Assembly: GCF_020329485.1 (NCBI RefSeq) | Contig: NZ_JAGKJI010000002.1 | Span: forward strand, 186,001 to 250,000 | DNA length: 64,000 nt | Source: Bradyrhizobium cenepequi | GTDB taxonomy: Bacteria; Pseudomonadota; Alphaproteobacteria; Rhizobiales; Xanthobacteraceae | Direction: 5' to 3' | Shown here: piece after piece, positions 18,768-27,844 of the stretch | Layout: each line of letters begins with the position of its first letter | How positions within the stretch are numbered: the first letter of the stretch is position 1 | Notes under the pieces: model-generated | What the model was told of the DNA's origin: nothing | Database searches by the model: none | The model's input: only the letters and a program-made list of their open reading frames with translations | Program-made: the position numbers and the translations under genes

Positions 18768-19240
18768 CCCGAGCTTTGCGTCACCTTCCACCCTCTCGTT
18801 GAAGTGAGGGCGCAGGGAAAGCCGGGTGCCGGTTGCACCCGTGGGCCCCGTGCAACAAAAAGCACGGGGGTAGGACCACAGGTCAACCGGAGCAACACCG
18901 GCTTTCCCTGCGCAGTGGTTTACAGCTTACTTCGTGCTCTTCCCGGTGACCGGGCTTTCTTGCCACCGTCGTCTCTCGCGCAAATTTCTTCGCGCAAAAA
19001 ACTTAGCGCCAGCGTCGGGGCGCCAGAACCACACGACTTCGCCGTCCACGGATAGTCACGCTCGTCAGTCGCAACACCCGCGTCCACCGCATCTCACCGC
19101 AACGTTCGTGACGATCGCGAGCCGCCCCTCATTTGGATGAGACGCGCGGAGTTAAATCACTGATTTGCCCGACGATGGAAGCGGAATGTTTTTCGCCGTA
19201 AGGCTGGACAGGGCAAATCACGTTGATTGGATTGGAGAAA
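18768..19240. other. Structured non-coding element in a 940-base gap
   Basis: No convincing gene lies between 18533 and 19471. This part holds nested inverted repeats: outer 16-base arms GCGCAGGGAAAGCCGG (18810-18825) and CCGGCTTTCCCTGCGC (18898-18913), an inner hairpin CCCCGTGC/GCACGGGG (18847-18870) and a small GGTGC/GCACC stem. It is followed by AT-richer DNA and by TGATTTGCCCGACG near 19160 and GGGCAAATCA near 19211. From memory, very similar segments recur in Bradyrhizobium and related genomes without annotation. Function is unknown. Confidence 0.6.
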
Positions 19241-19258
19241 TTTCCGCGAACGCGACTC

Positions 19259-19361
19259 GTCATTCCGGGGCGATGCGAAGCATCGAGCCCGGAATCCATC
19301 CAACCGCAGAGCATGCGGCGAAATGGATTCCGGGTTCGCGCTGCGCGCGCCCCGGAATGAC
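19259..19361. repeat. Palindromic repeat, family D
   Basis: GTCATTCCGGGGCG to CGCCCCGGAATGAC with inner CCCGGAATCCAT/ATGGATTCCGGG arms. A partial extra arm follows at about 19418-19462 (AGCATCGCACCCGGAATCCA). Confidence 0.88.
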
Positions 19362-19470
19362 GGAGAGTGGGGAGCCCATCCCTCGAGACGCCGCTAACGC
19401 GACTCCTCGGGATGAGGAATTCGTCTGGAGCGAAGCGAAGCATCGCACCCGGAATCCATTTCGCGCGAAT

Positions 19471-20385
19471 CTACGTTTTCAGCGTACCCAGTTCTCGTCC
19501 CGTTTCCAGCATCAACTGGCGCAGCCAGATCGAGCCGGGGTCCATCTGGGCGCGCGTGGGATAGAACATGTGCTGCTCGTCGATGCCGGGATCGAGCGGC
19601 GGCGTCACAGTTAGCAGTGACAATTGCCTGGCGAGGGCTGTGATCAGGCGGCGCGGCACGAAGGCGACGAGGTCGGTGCGGGCTGTGACATGCAGCGCCT
19701 CGATATAGCCCGGTACAACGAGAGCGATGCGCCGCTCGATGCCCTTGGAGCGCAGCCAGCTATCGATCAGGTCCTCGTTCTGGCCGCGGATCACCACGGC
19801 GACATGCCTTGCCGCGAGGAACGCCTCGCGCTTTTTCAACCTCGCGCCGACGGGGTGACCGCGACGCACCGCGAGCGCGTCGCAGTCGACATAGAGGCGC
19901 TGGCGGTGGAAGCCCTTGAAAGCGTCGCCGATCGAGATCACGAGATCGACGGTGCGCGCGAATTCGGCGGTGAAGATCGCAGGTCCCCGCCACGGCACCA
20001 CGTCGATCGTCACGTGCGGCGCGATCCGTGTGATCTTCTCCATCAACGGTGGCATCAGCAGTTCGACCGCGAGGTCCGGCATCATCAGCCGGAAATGCCG
20101 GTCGCTGCTGATGGCGTCGAACGCGTCGGGAACGAACAGCGAGCGCACCTGGTCGAGCGCCTGCGCCAGCGGCGCGCGCAACGCCTGTGCCCGCGGCGTC
20201 AGCTCCATCCGTGCGCCGCTCCGCACCAGGAGCGGATCGCCGATCAGATCGCGCAGGCGCTGCAGCGCGTGGCTTGCGGCCGGCTGCGACAGACGAAGGC
20301 GCATCGCGGCGCGGCTGACACTGGCTTCCCGCAGCAGCGCGTCGAGCGTGGTCAGGAGGTTGAGGTCAAGCGAATTCAAATTCAT
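19471..20385 (-). CDS. LysR-family transcriptional regulator
   Basis: A 304-residue LysR regulator. The N-terminal winged helix-turn-helix is LDLNLLTTLDALLREASVSRAAMRLRLSQPAASHALQRLRDLIGDPLLVRSG, followed by a periplasmic-binding-like effector domain. I start at MNLNSLDL; an in-frame Met six codons upstream is also possible. It is divergently transcribed from the NTF2-like gene at 20481, about 95 bases away, so that gene is the likely target. The region between is AT-rich (ATAGATATCATATTGGC), suitable for an operator. The effector is unknown. Confidence 0.92.
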   Translation of the reverse strand: MNLNSLDLNLLTTLDALLREASVSRAAMRLRLSQPAASHALQRLRDLIGDPLLVRSGARMELTPRAQALRAPLAQALDQVRSLFVPDAFDAISSDRHFRLMMPDLAVELLMPPLMEKITRIAPHVTIDVVPWRGPAIFTAEFARTVDLVISIGDAFKGFHRQRLYVDCDALAVRRGHPVGARLKKREAFLAARHVAVVIRGQNEDLIDSWLRSKGIERRIALVVPGYIEALHVTARTDLVAFVPRRLITALARQLSLLTVTPPLDPGIDEQHMFYPTRAQMDPGSIWLRQLMLETGRELGTLKT

Positions 20386-20480
20386 CGCATGAATAGATAT
20401 CATATTGGCTATCGATTTGAAGAATGATCTGCGTCGCGGCACAACTAAGGCGTAGTCAACCAGCAACCGGAGAAGCCGCC

Positions 20481-20924
20481 ATGAGCGCAGCCGACAACAA
20501 GAAACTGATGCAGCAGATCTTTGCCGCCGCCGGAAATCCCGATCCCGCCGCGCGCGACCGCGCGCTGTTCACCGCGAGCCTCGCCGAGGATGCGACATGG
20601 ACGGTGACCGGACAGTATTCCTGGTCGCGCACTTTCAAAGGCAAGCAATCGATCCTCAACGATCTCCATGGTCATGTTCGTTCGCTGCTGGCAGAACGGG
20701 CGCGCACCGTCGCACATCGTTTCATCGCCGACGGTGACCATGTCGTGGTCGAAGCCAAGGGCGACAATGTCACCAAGCAAGGCGTTCGCTACGACAACGA
20801 CTACTGCCTGGTGTTCCGGCTCGAGGACGGCAAGATCAAGGAGATCAGGGAATACTGCGACTCAGTGCTGACCGAGAAGGCGCTGGGACAGTTCCCTGCG
20901 CCACAGGTTCGTGCGGCGGGTTGA
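20481..20924 (+). CDS. NTF2/SnoaL-like ketosteroid isomerase-fold protein
   Basis: A 147-residue NTF2-like protein. The hallmark pattern includes AEDATWTVTGQYSWSRTFKGKQSIL (about 34-58) and the closing strands DNDYCLVFRLEDGKIKEIREYCDS. The family covers isomerases, hydrolases and ligand-binding proteins; bacterial orphans often react to small hydrophobic compounds. The start at MSAADNKK gives the compact family length. Divergence from a LysR gene suggests inducible expression by a small molecule. Confidence 0.85.
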   Translation: MSAADNKKLMQQIFAAAGNPDPAARDRALFTASLAEDATWTVTGQYSWSRTFKGKQSILNDLHGHVRSLLAERARTVAHRFIADGDHVVVEAKGDNVTKQGVRYDNDYCLVFRLEDGKIKEIREYCDSVLTEKALGQFPAPQVRAAG

Positions 20925-20934
20925 AGCGTCCTCC

Positions 20935-21039
20935 GTCATTCCGGGATGCGCCATTAGGCGCAGGCCCGGAATCCATTGATCCGCATGTGCAGGTGGTGAA
21001 ATGGATTCCGGGTTCTCGCTTCGCGAGCCCCGGAATGAC
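20935..21039. repeat. Palindromic repeat, family D
   Basis: GTCATTCCGGGATGCGCC at the left and AGCCCCGGAATGAC at the right, with CCCGGAATCCATTGATCC and ATGGATTCCGGG inside. It lies between convergent genes. Confidence 0.88.
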
Positions 21040-21053
21040 GGAAGATGATGTGA

Positions 21054-21740
21054 TCACGCCACCTTGGTCTTGAGGTGGCCGAACATGAAGTTCTTCGCCT
21101 CCTCGTCCATCTCGGCCTTGAAGGTGAACTTGTCCTTCAGTGCGATCGCGCGTGAGGCTGCCGGGCGCGCCGAGATCTCGTCGACGAGGCGCTTGACGTT
21201 CGGGTATTTCGCGTAAGCTTCGTCACCGAGCACGAACGGCGCCATGCGTGCCCAGCCCCAGAACGCCATGTCGACGATGCTGTAGCTGTCGCCGACCATG
21301 TAGCGGCTCTTGGCGAGGTGATCCTCGAGGATCTTGTAGTGGCGGTTCGCCTCGTACTGGTAGCGGTTGTTGGCGTATTCGAGGTCCTTCGGCGCGAAAT
21401 GCTTGAAATGCACCGCCTGTCCGGAATAGGGACCGAGGCCAGTAGCGATGAACATCAGCCATGACAGCGTCTGCGCGCGGGTCGCGGGCGTGTTGGCGGG
21501 CAGGAATTTTCCTGTTTTCTCGGCGAGGTAGAGCAGGATCGCATTGGAATCGAACACGAACACGCCGTCATCGTCGATCGCCGGCGCCTTGGCGTTCGGA
21601 TTGACCTTCAGGAATTCCGGCTTGAACTGCTCGCCCTTGCGGGTGTCGAGCGGTACAGGTTCGTAAGGCAGGCCGGACTCTTCTAGGAAGAGCGCAACCT
21701 TGTTCGGGTTCGGTGCGCCATTGAAGTAGAACTTGAGCAT
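21054..21740 (-). CDS. Glutathione S-transferase family protein
   Basis: A 228-residue GST with an N-terminal thioredoxin domain (MLKFYFNGAPNPNKVALFLEESGLPYEPVPL) and the binding loop VNPNAKAPAIDDDGVFVFDSNAILLYLAEKTG (about 49-80). This resembles the YfcG/Ure2-like nu-class group, which often reduces disulfides. The chosen ATG has GGAG 8 bases upstream; the longer frame adds 18 unsupported residues. Unlike the beta-like GST at 17915 it lacks the early cysteine. The substrate is unknown. Confidence 0.9.
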   Translation of the reverse strand: MLKFYFNGAPNPNKVALFLEESGLPYEPVPLDTRKGEQFKPEFLKVNPNAKAPAIDDDGVFVFDSNAILLYLAEKTGKFLPANTPATRAQTLSWLMFIATGLGPYSGQAVHFKHFAPKDLEYANNRYQYEANRHYKILEDHLAKSRYMVGDSYSIVDMAFWGWARMAPFVLGDEAYAKYPNVKRLVDEISARPAASRAIALKDKFTFKAEMDEEAKNFMFGHLKTKVA

Positions 21741-21857
21741 TTGAAAGGCTCCGTTTGTTTTGTTGCCGACTGATGGACCCCGGGCCGCACTCATGCGCCG
21801 AATTCGGCAGGGCGCGCAAGCGATGAATTTATGAAGGGCGCCTCTGGCGCTTGGCGA

Positions 21858-22184
21858 TCAGCCGAAATAGATCAAGCTGACTACGCTGGCGAGGATCAGG
21901 GCTACGCCGACCACGTCCAGGAGCACGGCGAAGCGCGTTGCGGTTTGCAGATCGGTGGCCTGGACGGCACGCTCGCTGCTCCGTCCATAGCCGTGCGTGA
22001 TGATGTCCTCGGTGAAGTGGCTATGCGCTTCAAGCGCGCTCGTGAGGCCGACCGAGACCAGCAGCACCCCGAAAATGGCAAGGCCGAAAAAGCCGAGCAG
22101 GCCAATCAGCAATATCGGAAACATGCCGATCAGGAAGATCGGCAACAACGGCACAAGCAGCAACGTCTCGGATTGTCTGCGCAT
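21858..22184 (-). CDS. Small inner-membrane protein, unknown
   Basis: A 108-residue hydrophobic protein. A long N-terminal hydrophobic stretch (about 6-48, probably two helices: LLLVPLLPIFLIGMFPILLIGLLGFFGLAIFGVLL) and a C-terminal helix (FAVLLDVVGVALILASVVSLIYF) flank a polar loop of about 40 residues containing HSHF. ATG at 22184 is preferred to a TTG four codons upstream. I do not recognise a family. It lies upstream of the GST gene on the same strand. Confidence 0.6.
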   Translation of the reverse strand: MRRQSETLLLVPLLPIFLIGMFPILLIGLLGFFGLAIFGVLLVSVGLTSALEAHSHFTEDIITHGYGRSSERAVQATDLQTATRFAVLLDVVGVALILASVVSLIYFG

Positions 22185-22343
22185 CGAGCAATCCAATCGA
22201 AACAGCGACCGATGGCGGAATTGTAAGCCCCGCGTTGGCGCCGAATCAAGGCGAAAGCGTTCAACACGGCGTCATCGTGACGTCCGGTGAGGCGTAGCTT
22301 TCTGTTCCGCCGAGGCATAACGGAAGTGAGCAGGACTTCCCTT

Positions 22344-22449
22344 GTCATTCCGGGATGCGCCGACAGGCGCAGGCCCGGAATCCATTGGGCCGCGGGCGCA
22401 AGTGGTGAAATGGATTCCGGGCTCTCGCTTGCGCGAGCCCCGGAATGAC
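22344..22449. repeat. Palindromic repeat, family D
   Basis: GTCATTCCGGGATGCGCC to AGCCCCGGAATGAC, with CCCGGAATCCATTGG and ATGGATTCCGGG inside. It lies just downstream of ccrM. Confidence 0.88.
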
Positions 22450-22468
22450 GGAGGGATTTGAGAAGAGC

Positions 22469-23620
<1,152 letters not shown>

Positions 23621-24008
23621 AGGCGACGCTGTCGGCGACGCGGGACCAAACAACCGACTGGCGACACCATGACGGGCCAAAGTAAAAATCGACTTAATCG
23701 AAAATACCGCACGACAAGTTCTGCGCATTTCGATTGCGCGTTTTCTCAATTGCGCATTTTCGGATTCGAAATCGTGCGCTGCCTCGCAGCATGCATTATG
23801 CGGATTGCGCCAGCTACGGCGGAATCAGAACTGGGAATCGAGTTCGCCGGGAAGCTCACGCGATTCGTGATGACGTCGCAGCATCAGCCATGCGCGGATG
23901 GCTCGGCATCGCACTAGGCAATATTTGCCGGGCAGGCTATTGATTAACGGAATGGAAATTTTACGTCTGTTCCGCGTTTACCTAGGATAGGACTGAGGGG
24001 AAACCGCC
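23621..24008. other. AT-richer intergenic region between ccrM and the metallopeptidase gene
   Basis: About 390 bases between divergent genes, less GC-rich than the surroundings. More GANTC sites lie at 23763, 23822, 23835 and 23862. Short frames here lack ribosome sites and coding character, so I call none. A GAGGGG ribosome site for the downstream gene is at about 23996. Promoters for both genes must lie here, but no clear hexamer pair stands out. Confidence 0.55.
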
Positions 24009-24941
24009 ATGCGTTACGATGATTTCCGTCGCAGCGACGATATCGAGGATCGTCGCGACGAGGGCGGATCTGGCGGTGGAGGTGGCGGCTTCGGCATTCC
24101 CATGGGCGGCGGCGGGCTCGGCATCGGCACCATCATCGTGCTTGGCCTGCTCGGCTATGCCTTCGGCATCGACCCGCGCATCCTGATCGGCGGCGCCGAA
24201 ATCCTGACCGGCGGCGGACAGGCGCCGACCTACCAGACCGACCGCCGCACCGCGTCCGGCAAGAGCGGCGCGCCGACCGACGAAATGGGCAGCATGATCT
24301 CCGGCATCCTGGGCGAGATCGATGATCGCTGGAGCGAGATCTTCCGGGACAGCGGGCAGACCTTCGCCGGTCCGAAGATCGTATTGTTCCGCAACGCCAC
24401 TAATGGCGGCCGCTGCGGCATGGCGCAGTCGGCGATGGGTCCGTTCTACTGTCCGCCGGACAAGACCATCTATCTTGACACCGGCTTCTTCCGCGAGGTC
24501 GAGACGCGCTTCCGCGGCTGCTCAGGCAATGCGTGCAAGTTCACCGCGGCCTATATTATCGCCCATGAGGCGGGCCATCACGTGCAGAACCTGCTCGGCA
24601 TCATCCCGCGCGTGACGCGGCTGCAACAGGCGGCCGACAACAAGGCCGAGGCCAATGCGCTGCAGGTGAAGGTCGAGTTGCAGGCCGATTGCCTCTCCGG
24701 CGTCTGGGTCAATCGCGAAGAGAAGAAGCGGCCGGGCTTCCTTGAGGCCGGCGACATCGACGCGGCGCTCAGGACCGCAACCGCGATCGGCGACGACACG
24801 CTGCAGCGGCAGACGACGGGCAGGGTGGTGCCCGACTCCTTCACCCACGGCTCGGCGCAGCAGCGGCGGCAATGGTTCATGACCGGCTACCAGAAGGGCA
24901 CGGTGTCGGCCTGCAACACCTTTGGCCAGGGGGCGCTGTGA
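24009..24941 (+). CDS. YpfJ-type neutral zinc metallopeptidase
   Basis: A 310-residue protein of the YpfJ/neutral zinc metallopeptidase family. A Gly-rich N-terminal segment and a single membrane helix (about 38-58) precede a catalytic domain with the zinc motif HEAGHHVQN near 186-194 and LQADCLSGVW downstream, whose Asp/Glu likely completes the site. The C-terminal GSAQQRRQWFMTGYQ is characteristic. The catalytic domain is probably periplasmic. The substrate is unknown. A GAGGGG ribosome site precedes the ATG. Confidence 0.9.
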   Translation: MRYDDFRRSDDIEDRRDEGGSGGGGGGFGIPMGGGGLGIGTIIVLGLLGYAFGIDPRILIGGAEILTGGGQAPTYQTDRRTASGKSGAPTDEMGSMISGILGEIDDRWSEIFRDSGQTFAGPKIVLFRNATNGGRCGMAQSAMGPFYCPPDKTIYLDTGFFREVETRFRGCSGNACKFTAAYIIAHEAGHHVQNLLGIIPRVTRLQQAADNKAEANALQVKVELQADCLSGVWVNREEKKRPGFLEAGDIDAALRTATAIGDDTLQRQTTGRVVPDSFTHGSAQQRRQWFMTGYQKGTVSACNTFGQGAL

Positions 24942-24956
24942 GAGTTGGACAGCTCT

Positions 24957-25077
24957 CACCTCTCCCGCTTGCGGGAGAGGTCGGCGCATGAGCCCCGGGT
25001 GAGGGTTCTCTCCTCACGGGGAGTCCCAATGCTGAGATACCCTCACCCCGACCCTCTCCCGCAAGCGGGAGAGGGAG
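24957..25077. repeat. Palindromic repeat, family B
   Basis: The arms CACCTCTCCCGCTTGCGGGAG and CTCCCGCAAGCGGGAGAGGG flank GGGTGAGGG/CCCTCACCCC. It lies between the metallopeptidase gene and moaB. Confidence 0.88.
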
Positions 25078-25093
25078 CAGAGAGAGAAACGTT

Positions 25094-25654
25094 ATGTCGA
25101 TCGAAGAATCAAAACCGTTCATTCCGCTCAACATCGCGGTGCTGACGATTTCCGACACGCGCTCGCTCGCCGATGACAGGTCCGGAATGACGCTGGCCGA
25201 TCGCATCACCGCCGCCGGCCACAAGCTTGCGGCGCGCGAGATCGTCACCGACGACATCGAGGCGATCCGGGCCGTCGTGAAGCGCTGGATTGCCGACGAG
25301 GGTGTCGATGCGATCATCACCACCGGCGGCACCGGCTTCACCGGCCGCGACGTCACGCCCGAAGCGATCGAGCCGCTGTTCGAAAAGCGGATGGACGGCT
25401 TCTCGATCGCCTTCCACATGCTGAGCCATGCCAAGATCGGCGTCTCGACGATCCAGAGTCGCGCCACCGCAGGGGTGGCGGGAGCGACTTATATCTTCTG
25501 CCTGCCGGGCTCGCCCGGCGCCTGCCGCGACGGCTGGGATGGCATTCTGGCCGCCCAGCTCGATTACCGCACGCGCCCCTGCAATTTCGTCGAGATCATG
25601 CCGCGGCTGGACGAGCACCTGCGCCGGCCGAAGGCGCAAGGCGCGACGGCCTAG
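25094..25654 (+). CDS. moaB: Molybdenum cofactor biosynthesis protein B
   Basis: A 186-residue MoaB/MogA-fold protein involved in molybdenum cofactor assembly, where the fold binds molybdopterin and can adenylylate it. Family motifs are TISDTRSLADDRSG (about 18-31), ITTGGTGFTGRDVTPEA (about 75-91) and FCLPGSPGACRDGWD (about 135-149). The length is in the MoaB range. Other moa/moe genes are absent nearby. Confidence 0.94.
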   Translation: MSIEESKPFIPLNIAVLTISDTRSLADDRSGMTLADRITAAGHKLAAREIVTDDIEAIRAVVKRWIADEGVDAIITTGGTGFTGRDVTPEAIEPLFEKRMDGFSIAFHMLSHAKIGVSTIQSRATAGVAGATYIFCLPGSPGACRDGWDGILAAQLDYRTRPCNFVEIMPRLDEHLRRPKAQGATA

Positions 25655-25667
25655 TCTCACCACGGTC

Positions 25668-25790
25668 GTCATTCCGGGGCGCGCGAAGCGCGAGCCCGGA
25701 ATCTATTGGGCCATTTGCGCAGGCGGCGAAATGGATTCTCTGATGTGCAATTGCACATCATAGTTCGCGCTTCGCGCGCCCCGGAATGAC
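25668..25790. repeat. Palindromic repeat, family D
   Basis: GTCATTCCGGGGCG to CGCCCCGGAATGAC. It carries the inner palindrome GATGTGCAATTGCACATC (about 25743-25760), shared with the copy at 9340-9462. Confidence 0.88.
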
Positions 25791-25803
25791 GCCGGTGGCG
25801 ACA

Positions 25804-25956
25804 TCAGCGCTTGTGAAAGATCCTCATCAGCCGCGCCCACAAGGCGCGCGCCATGCTTTGATAACACTCGGCCCGGAGCGCGTGCGCGCGCCTGATATGG
25901 AAGGCGAGACGTTCCGGCGTGACGCGCCGCGGTGGATCGCGACGCCTCGGCTTCAC
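25804..25956 (-). CDS. Small basic protein (50 aa), unknown
   Basis: A 50-codon frame begins at a GTG whose last bases overlap the stop of the MarR-GNAT gene (GTGA), the usual sign of translational coupling. The product is strongly basic with an amphipathic stretch around TPERLAFHIRRAHALRAE and ends RIFHKR. It fills the space between the upstream gene and a repeat. I do not recognise the family. Against it, there is no separate ribosome site; it would rely on coupling. Confidence 0.45.
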   Translation of the reverse strand: MKPRRRDPPRRVTPERLAFHIRRAHALRAECYQSMARALWARLMRIFHKR

Positions 25957-26876
25957 AGCGCCCGCTCCCAGGTCTCGCCGACGAGATCCTGTCCGAAGCT
26001 GCGGTGCGGCTCGCTCTTCACCAGCACGAAGCCGGCGTCCTGATAGATTTTCCGCGCGGCGATCAGGATGCTCTGGGTCCAGAGGGTGATTTTGCGATAG
26101 CCGCAGGCCTTGGCAAAGGTGATGCATTCGTCGACCAGCCGCTTGCCTACGCGCTGTCCGCGCCCGGCCGGATCGACCAAGAGCAGCCTGAGCTTGGCGA
26201 TGTCGTCGGAGTGCCTGACCAGGAACACCGAGCCGACCGGCATTCCATCGAGATCGGCGATCCAGCAGCGCTCGCGCGAGGCGTCGAACGAGGTCAGGAA
26301 TTTTGCGACGATCTCGGCGACGAGCGCCTCGAAGCCTGAATCGAAACCGTATTCGCTGGCATAGAGTGCGCCATGGCTCTGCACCACCCAACCCATGTCG
26401 CCCGGGCGCGGGTCGCGCAGCACCGCGCGGGGGGCTGCGGCCTCGCCGAGCAGCCGCTCGATGGTGCCCATCGCCCCTGTCAGGCGGACGCGATCGTCCG
26501 GCGCAAGCCGCATCAACATCGCCGCAACCTCGTCATGTGAGGCGCGGTTGATCCTGGCGAAGGCCTGCCGTCCCTTCGCGGTGAGGCCGAGCTGGTATTG
26601 ACGGCGGTCGGAGGCCAGCGGTGTTCGGGTGAGCAGCCCATCCTCGTCGAATTTCTGGAGGATGCGGCTCAGATAGCCGGGATCGAGCCCGAGCTCGGTC
26701 CCGATTTCCTTCGCCGATATCTCCTCGCGATGGGCCAGCTCATAGAGCACCCGCGCCTCGCTGAGCGAGAGCGGGCTTTTCAACAGATGCTGGTCGAGCA
26801 TGCCGAGCTTGCGGGTGTAGAAGCGGTTGAACGCCCGCACCGCGGCGACCTGGGTTTCGGTATCCGGCTCTGACAT
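25953..26876 (-). CDS. MarR-GNAT fusion, regulator/acetyltransferase
   Basis: A 307-residue fusion of a MarR-type winged helix (about 1-140) and a GNAT N-acetyltransferase (about 145-305). The acetyl-CoA loop appears as LLVDPAGRGQRVGKRLVDECI near 223-243. Such fusions are common in Rhizobiales and are thought to act as regulators or small-molecule acetylases. I start at MSEPDTETQ, since the preceding 17 codons of the frame look non-coding and a GAGG site lies before this ATG. A possible 50-codon gene overlaps its stop. Confidence 0.88.
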   Translation of the reverse strand: MSEPDTETQVAAVRAFNRFYTRKLGMLDQHLLKSPLSLSEARVLYELAHREEISAKEIGTELGLDPGYLSRILQKFDEDGLLTRTPLASDRRQYQLGLTAKGRQAFARINRASHDEVAAMLMRLAPDDRVRLTGAMGTIERLLGEAAAPRAVLRDPRPGDMGWVVQSHGALYASEYGFDSGFEALVAEIVAKFLTSFDASRERCWIADLDGMPVGSVFLVRHSDDIAKLRLLLVDPAGRGQRVGKRLVDECITFAKACGYRKITLWTQSILIAARKIYQDAGFVLVKSEPHRSFGQDLVGETWERAL

Positions 26877-26950
26877 CGTGCGCACCTCGATAGTTGCTAT
26901 TGTCAAATAATTATTTGACTTTGGCAAGTATCAGACATGCAGCCAGAACT

Positions 26951-27089
26951 GTCATTCCGGGGCGCGCCAACGGGTCCGCGCAAAGCGCGGCCCGATGACA
27001 GGCTCCGCGCGAACCCGGAATCCATTCCTCCATATGGGTTGCGGCCCGATGGATTCCGGGCCTGCGCCTATGGCGCATCCCGGAATGAC
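26951..27089. repeat. Palindromic repeat, family D, longer variant
   Basis: GTCATTCCGGGGCGCGCC to GCGCATCCCGGAATGAC, enlarged by an inner segment containing CCCGATGACAGGCTCCGCG. Confidence 0.85.
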
Positions 27090-27101
27090 GAGGGAGGCGT
27101 C

Positions 27102-27683
27102 CTACGCCACCATGATCCGGCTGCGCAGCATGGTGCGGGAGGAGCGGCCGAGCTGGCGCAGCAGCCTCGCTTCGGAGCGGCGGGCATCCGGCCGGTAGCC
27201 GCCGAGCCGCTCGTAATGATCGCGTGAGATCAGGAGGCCCTGTTCGGCGGTCGGGCCGGTCAGCATGCGGGCGACGAACTTGAAGCCGTCGCGCAGGCGG
27301 GTGTCGGCATAGGGCGAGCGGGCGTAGCGGAAGATGCCGGCCCGTGGGCGGCCGCTCATGGCGACGCCCTGGATGAACTGGGTGGTCTCCTCGATCCAGC
27401 CGTTGTCGAGCACTGCGCCTGGATGCAGGAACATCAGCCAGGGCGAGCGCGCCTGGCGGGCGCCGGCCGCCAGCGCAGCGGCGCGGGTGCCGTCGAACGC
27501 CATGAAGCGGCAGCCGGCGACATCGGCGACGCGTTCGATCACGTCGGACCTGGCGCGATCCTTGGCGCGATCGACCAGCAGCACCTCCTTTATGATTCCG
27601 GCCGCGGCGCCAGGAACCAGCGCCGCAAGGGTGGCGACCGCAGCCCGCTCGTCGCCCTCGGTCGGAATAATCACGCTCAGCAT
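27102..27683 (-). CDS. Glycosyltransferase family 2-like protein
   Basis: A 193-residue short glycosyltransferase-like protein beginning MLSVIIPTEGDERAAVATLAAL, the GT-A fold opening, with EVLLVDRAKDRARSD in place of the usual DDGS motif and FLHPGAVLDNGWIE in the acceptor region. It is shorter than typical family 2 enzymes and the donor-site aspartate pattern is weak. It may act in surface polysaccharide synthesis or be a pseudo-enzyme. It is divergent from the radical SAM gene. Confidence 0.7.
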   Translation of the reverse strand: MLSVIIPTEGDERAAVATLAALVPGAAAGIIKEVLLVDRAKDRARSDVIERVADVAGCRFMAFDGTRAAALAAGARQARSPWLMFLHPGAVLDNGWIEETTQFIQGVAMSGRPRAGIFRYARSPYADTRLRDGFKFVARMLTGPTAEQGLLISRDHYERLGGYRPDARRSEARLLRQLGRSSRTMLRSRIMVA

Positions 27684-27844
27684 TATCTGAGGCTTCGTTG
27701 GCTCAAAGTGGTGAAAAGCTTGGAAACTGTTATCACCTTGTCACAATCAAAACAGCCTGAGGGTGCAGTTTTTTGCGGCAGCGCGGCTGTGGAATTTTGC
27801 AAATATGTTCTTGATTTGTTCTCGCGGCGTGCTAGCTTGGGAAC

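Noticed and set aside
18804..19055. Short plus-strand frame in the structured element
   Set aside because: No ribosome site, and it runs through inverted repeats; it does not look coding.
25957..26391. Upstream part of the minus-strand frame that contains the 50-codon candidate
   Set aside because: It lies fully within the MarR-GNAT gene in another frame and shows no domain; only the part after 25956 is proposed as a gene.
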